64,000 bases of DNA. Origin: an uncultured Prevotellaceae bacterium (GTDB lineage: Bacteria; Bacteroidota; Bacteroidia; Bacteroidales; Muribaculaceae). Of this stretch, positions 62,690 to 64,000 are shown piece after piece. Where the stretch lies: positions 28,085 to 92,084 of the forward strand of contig ONQS01000011.1 in assembly GCA_900320055.1 (NCBI GenBank), in the 5' to 3' direction. Under the pieces are notes generated by a model. That model had not been told where the DNA came from, searched no databases, and saw only the letters and a list, made by a program, of their open reading frames with translations. The first letter of the stretch is position 1, and each line of letters begins with the position of its first letter. Both the position numbers and the translations under genes were made by a program.

Positions 62690-63637
62690 ATGAATATAAC
62701 AGTCAATATCGTTTTAATAATCAGTGCGACATTAATAGCTCTGGCAGCAATTGTGTGTGATTTTCTTGCTGAGCGAAAGTTCTCCGATTCCCCTGAAAGA
62801 CGATTGTCCAAAAAAATCATTAAAGTCCATCGAAACTATATTGCTGGTTTTCTTGGTTTTGCTATTATTATGCTTCTAACGGCAAATTATGGAGGTCCTG
62901 GTAATGAAATATTTACATACTTATCATTTGGCTCAACATTAACTTCATTAGTACTCTCTATCCTTGCAATATTTGTAACCGTTCACTCAAGTGCTGATTT
63001 ATACAAACAATTTACGAGAATAGATAGTGCGACTGAAACTATTAATAATGTGTATCGTCAAATTGATAGTACTTTGATGGTTCTTAGGAATGTTGAATCA
63101 AACTTACAAAACACATCAGATGGAATATCTGGTCAGTTGAACACTATCGTTGAACAATTTGACCAAAAGTTGCAAACAAGGATGACAGAAACGCAGAATG
63201 AGATCTCAAGAAAGCTTGAATCGATGAATAAGCCAATAGATCAGAGGCCTTCTCAGGCATTTGCGCCCAGCACTGAGGTTCTGGAAGCCTTCAAAAAAGG
63301 TTTTATTTCATTAACATCTGCTTCTGGATTATTGGCCCTATATGCTTGTGCTTTGTCTAAGGAAAAATCAAAAGTGTTTGAACTGTCAAAAATATTTATG
63401 ACCAATGAACTCTACACTTTTGGCTTTTTAATAGCATGTTCCTCGGCAGGAATTGTGAATTTTACTCACGATCAAACAAATAACAAAATATCATGCGCCG
63501 GGATTGTATTTTCAAGTCAAGAATTGTATGACGCAATTAAGTCTGCTGCACAAAAATATGGAAGTGACTATGTAAATCGGGTTAATGCTATTAATGAGGA
63601 TTTTGATATTGATTTATTGCAAATCCAAATCAAATAG
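62690..63637 (+). CDS. Membrane protein with long cytoplasmic coiled coil, unknown family
   Basis: This 315-residue protein starts at the ATG at 62690; an open-frame start at 62648 would overlap the DUF4145 gene. It has three membrane segments (ITVNIVLIISATLIALAAIVC in parts, IAGFLGFAIIMLLTA, and SLVLSILAIFVTV), a coiled coil of about 80 residues (IDSATETINNVYRQIDSTLMV in parts, to ISRKLESMNK), a short linker (DQRPSQAFAP) and a soluble alpha/beta C-terminal domain of about 115 residues (FKKGFISLTSASGLLALYA in parts, NFTHDQTNNKISC, YDAIKSAAQKYGSDYV). I do not recognise the family. Coupling with DUF4145 and the island setting make a defence or stress effector possible, but this is inference. 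Confidence 0.7.
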   Translation: MNITVNIVLIISATLIALAAIVCDFLAERKFSDSPERRLSKKIIKVHRNYIAGFLGFAIIMLLTANYGGPGNEIFTYLSFGSTLTSLVLSILAIFVTVHSSADLYKQFTRIDSATETINNVYRQIDSTLMVLRNVESNLQNTSDGISGQLNTIVEQFDQKLQTRMTETQNEISRKLESMNKPIDQRPSQAFAPSTEVLEAFKKGFISLTSASGLLALYACALSKEKSKVFELSKIFMTNELYTFGFLIACSSAGIVNFTHDQTNNKISCAGIVFSSQELYDAIKSAAQKYGSDYVNRVNAINEDFDIDLLQIQIK

Positions 63638-63914
63638 ATTGATAACTAATACTATATGTCGTGCATAAATAAGTAATACTAGAAGTGTGCGATTCTGGAA
63701 CTGATTACGGCTATCCTTATAGTTTGACAGTTCACAAGGAGCGAACTGAGGAGTTGCTGTTTTATGACATACGAGCATACATGGTACAGTGTTATTGATT
63801 ACACTATGAACATTGCATCTTCCACTTTTTTAATGTAAACATCCTCTACATATTGCAAAAACCGTTGCCAGATTGCTTGACATGGCGGTCAGAATACACT
63901 GTATTGTTTTAGCA
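63638..63914. other. Non-coding stretch inside the right island edge
   Basis: AT-rich sequence with no gene, RNA or promoter box that I can support. Stop codons are frequent in all frames. Confidence 0.6.
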
Positions 63915-63940
63915 ATGTTTTAGTAATGTTCAAGTAAAAT
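63915..63940. repeat. Direct repeat DR2, right copy
   Basis: ATGTTTTAGTAATG followed by TTCAAGTAAAAT, preceded by one more unit TGTTTTAGCA; 24 of 26 positions agree with 58005-58030. Confidence 0.8.
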
Positions 63941-63970
63941 GCGCTGTATCTGTTTGAGACACAGCGCATT
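63938..63970 (-). terminator. Terminator of the edge tRNA gene
   Basis: AATGCGCTGT (63938-63947) pairs with ACAGCGCATT (63961-63970), with further TC/GA pairing; minus strand continues ATTTTA. Confidence 0.65.
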
Positions 63971-63971
63971 G

Positions 63972-64000
63972 CTTATTTGCTTGGTACCCAGAGCCGGGGT
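63972..64000 (-). tRNA. 3' end of a tRNA gene (rest outside window) and DR1 right copy
   Basis: Read on the minus strand the edge gives ACCCCGGCTCTGGGTACCA: T-loop end ACC, T-stem arm CCGGC, acceptor arm TCTGGGT, discriminator A and CCA. The acceptor arm would need a 5' partner of ACCCAGA or GCCCAGA; a leucine tRNA is possible but the identity cannot be settled. Positions 63972-63996 repeat the segment at 57863-57887. Confidence 0.65.

Larger units (their letters stand above)
57863..63996. mobile_element. Candidate genomic island inserted at a tRNA 3' end
   Basis: The 6.1-kb segment lies between two direct copies of a tRNA 3'-end sequence: a fragment at the left and the apparent end of the gene at the right edge. 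A second direct repeat pair (58005-58030 and 63915-63940, 24 of 26 identical) lies just inside. Base composition is lower in GC than in the preceding 57 kb. Cargo: exported BIG2-dockerin-SUMF1-like protein, a degraded small ORF, Fic protein, DUF4145 protein, membrane coiled-coil protein. No integrase or transposase is visible, so mobility has been lost or depends on a helper. Confidence 0.6.

Noticed and set aside
58000-63996. Complete integrative element or prophage
   Set aside because: No integrase, transposase, relaxase or phage structural gene can be seen; only the end repeats support mobility.

Overview
The window reads as chromosomal DNA from a Bacteroidales bacterium, probably a gut-type Muribaculaceae or Prevotellaceae member. 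The reasons are three SusC/SusD outer-membrane uptake pairs, many Bacteroidetes-type promoters (TTTG, about 20 nt, TAnnTTTG), few Shine-Dalgarno sequences, and families typical of the phylum (bacterial GH3, DUF4923, DUF2807, LTA-synthase-like sulfatases, dockerin and BIG2 proteins). The species cannot be named from the sequence alone. Most of the window is moderately GC-rich with homogeneous codon use; the last 6 kb is clearly richer in AT.

Layout. 1-5.9 kb: the end of a SusC receptor, its SusD partner and a surface lipoprotein, closed by a strong terminator. 6.0-7.7 kb: a single AAA ATPase/nuclease-like gene with copies of one short palindromic repeat on both sides. 7.8-15.8 kb: a DUF2807 lipoprotein behind an ECF-like promoter, a secreted papain-like protein, superoxide dismutase, a HAD hydrolase, a histidine kinase overlapping a metallo-hydrolase gene, and an Ig-like lipoprotein. 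15.9-23.4 kb: tRNA-Leu(CAG), a sulfatase-family membrane enzyme behind a GH3 gene, two small exported proteins, and a glycosyltransferase. 22.5-28.3 kb: a minus-strand housekeeping run ybeY-mnmG-apt-uvrC-nadK that carries two parS centromere-like sites, which suggests an origin-proximal position. 28.6-31.6 kb: an NfeD/SPFH pair and a glycosyltransferase. 31.7-43.5 kb: two SusC/SusD pairs transcribed divergently from one 440-bp control region. 43.5-57.5 kb: metallo-hydrolase, two tandem nucleoside kinases, obgE, lgt, a lipoprotein, a large MscS-type channel, a gene remnant with a sorting-like domain, and a five-module FAD/iron-sulfur oxidoreductase.

57.86-64.0 kb appears to be a small genomic island inserted at the 3' end of a tRNA gene. 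A 25-bp near-perfect direct repeat of the tRNA end marks both edges. Inside are a BIG2-dockerin-sulfatase-modifying-factor-like exported protein, a Fic enzyme with paired operator-like palindromes, a degraded small divergent ORF, and a DUF4145 protein followed by a membrane coiled-coil protein. No integrase is visible.

Most unusual points: all three SusC receptors carry a C-terminal coiled coil plus OmpA-like peptidoglycan-binding domain, which ordinary SusC proteins lack; two parS sites lie 1.1 kb apart, one of them inside the uvrC reading frame; three genes start 5-6 nt after the -7 box and so probably make leaderless mRNAs; and the tRNA-edged island holds a candidate defence-type gene pair.
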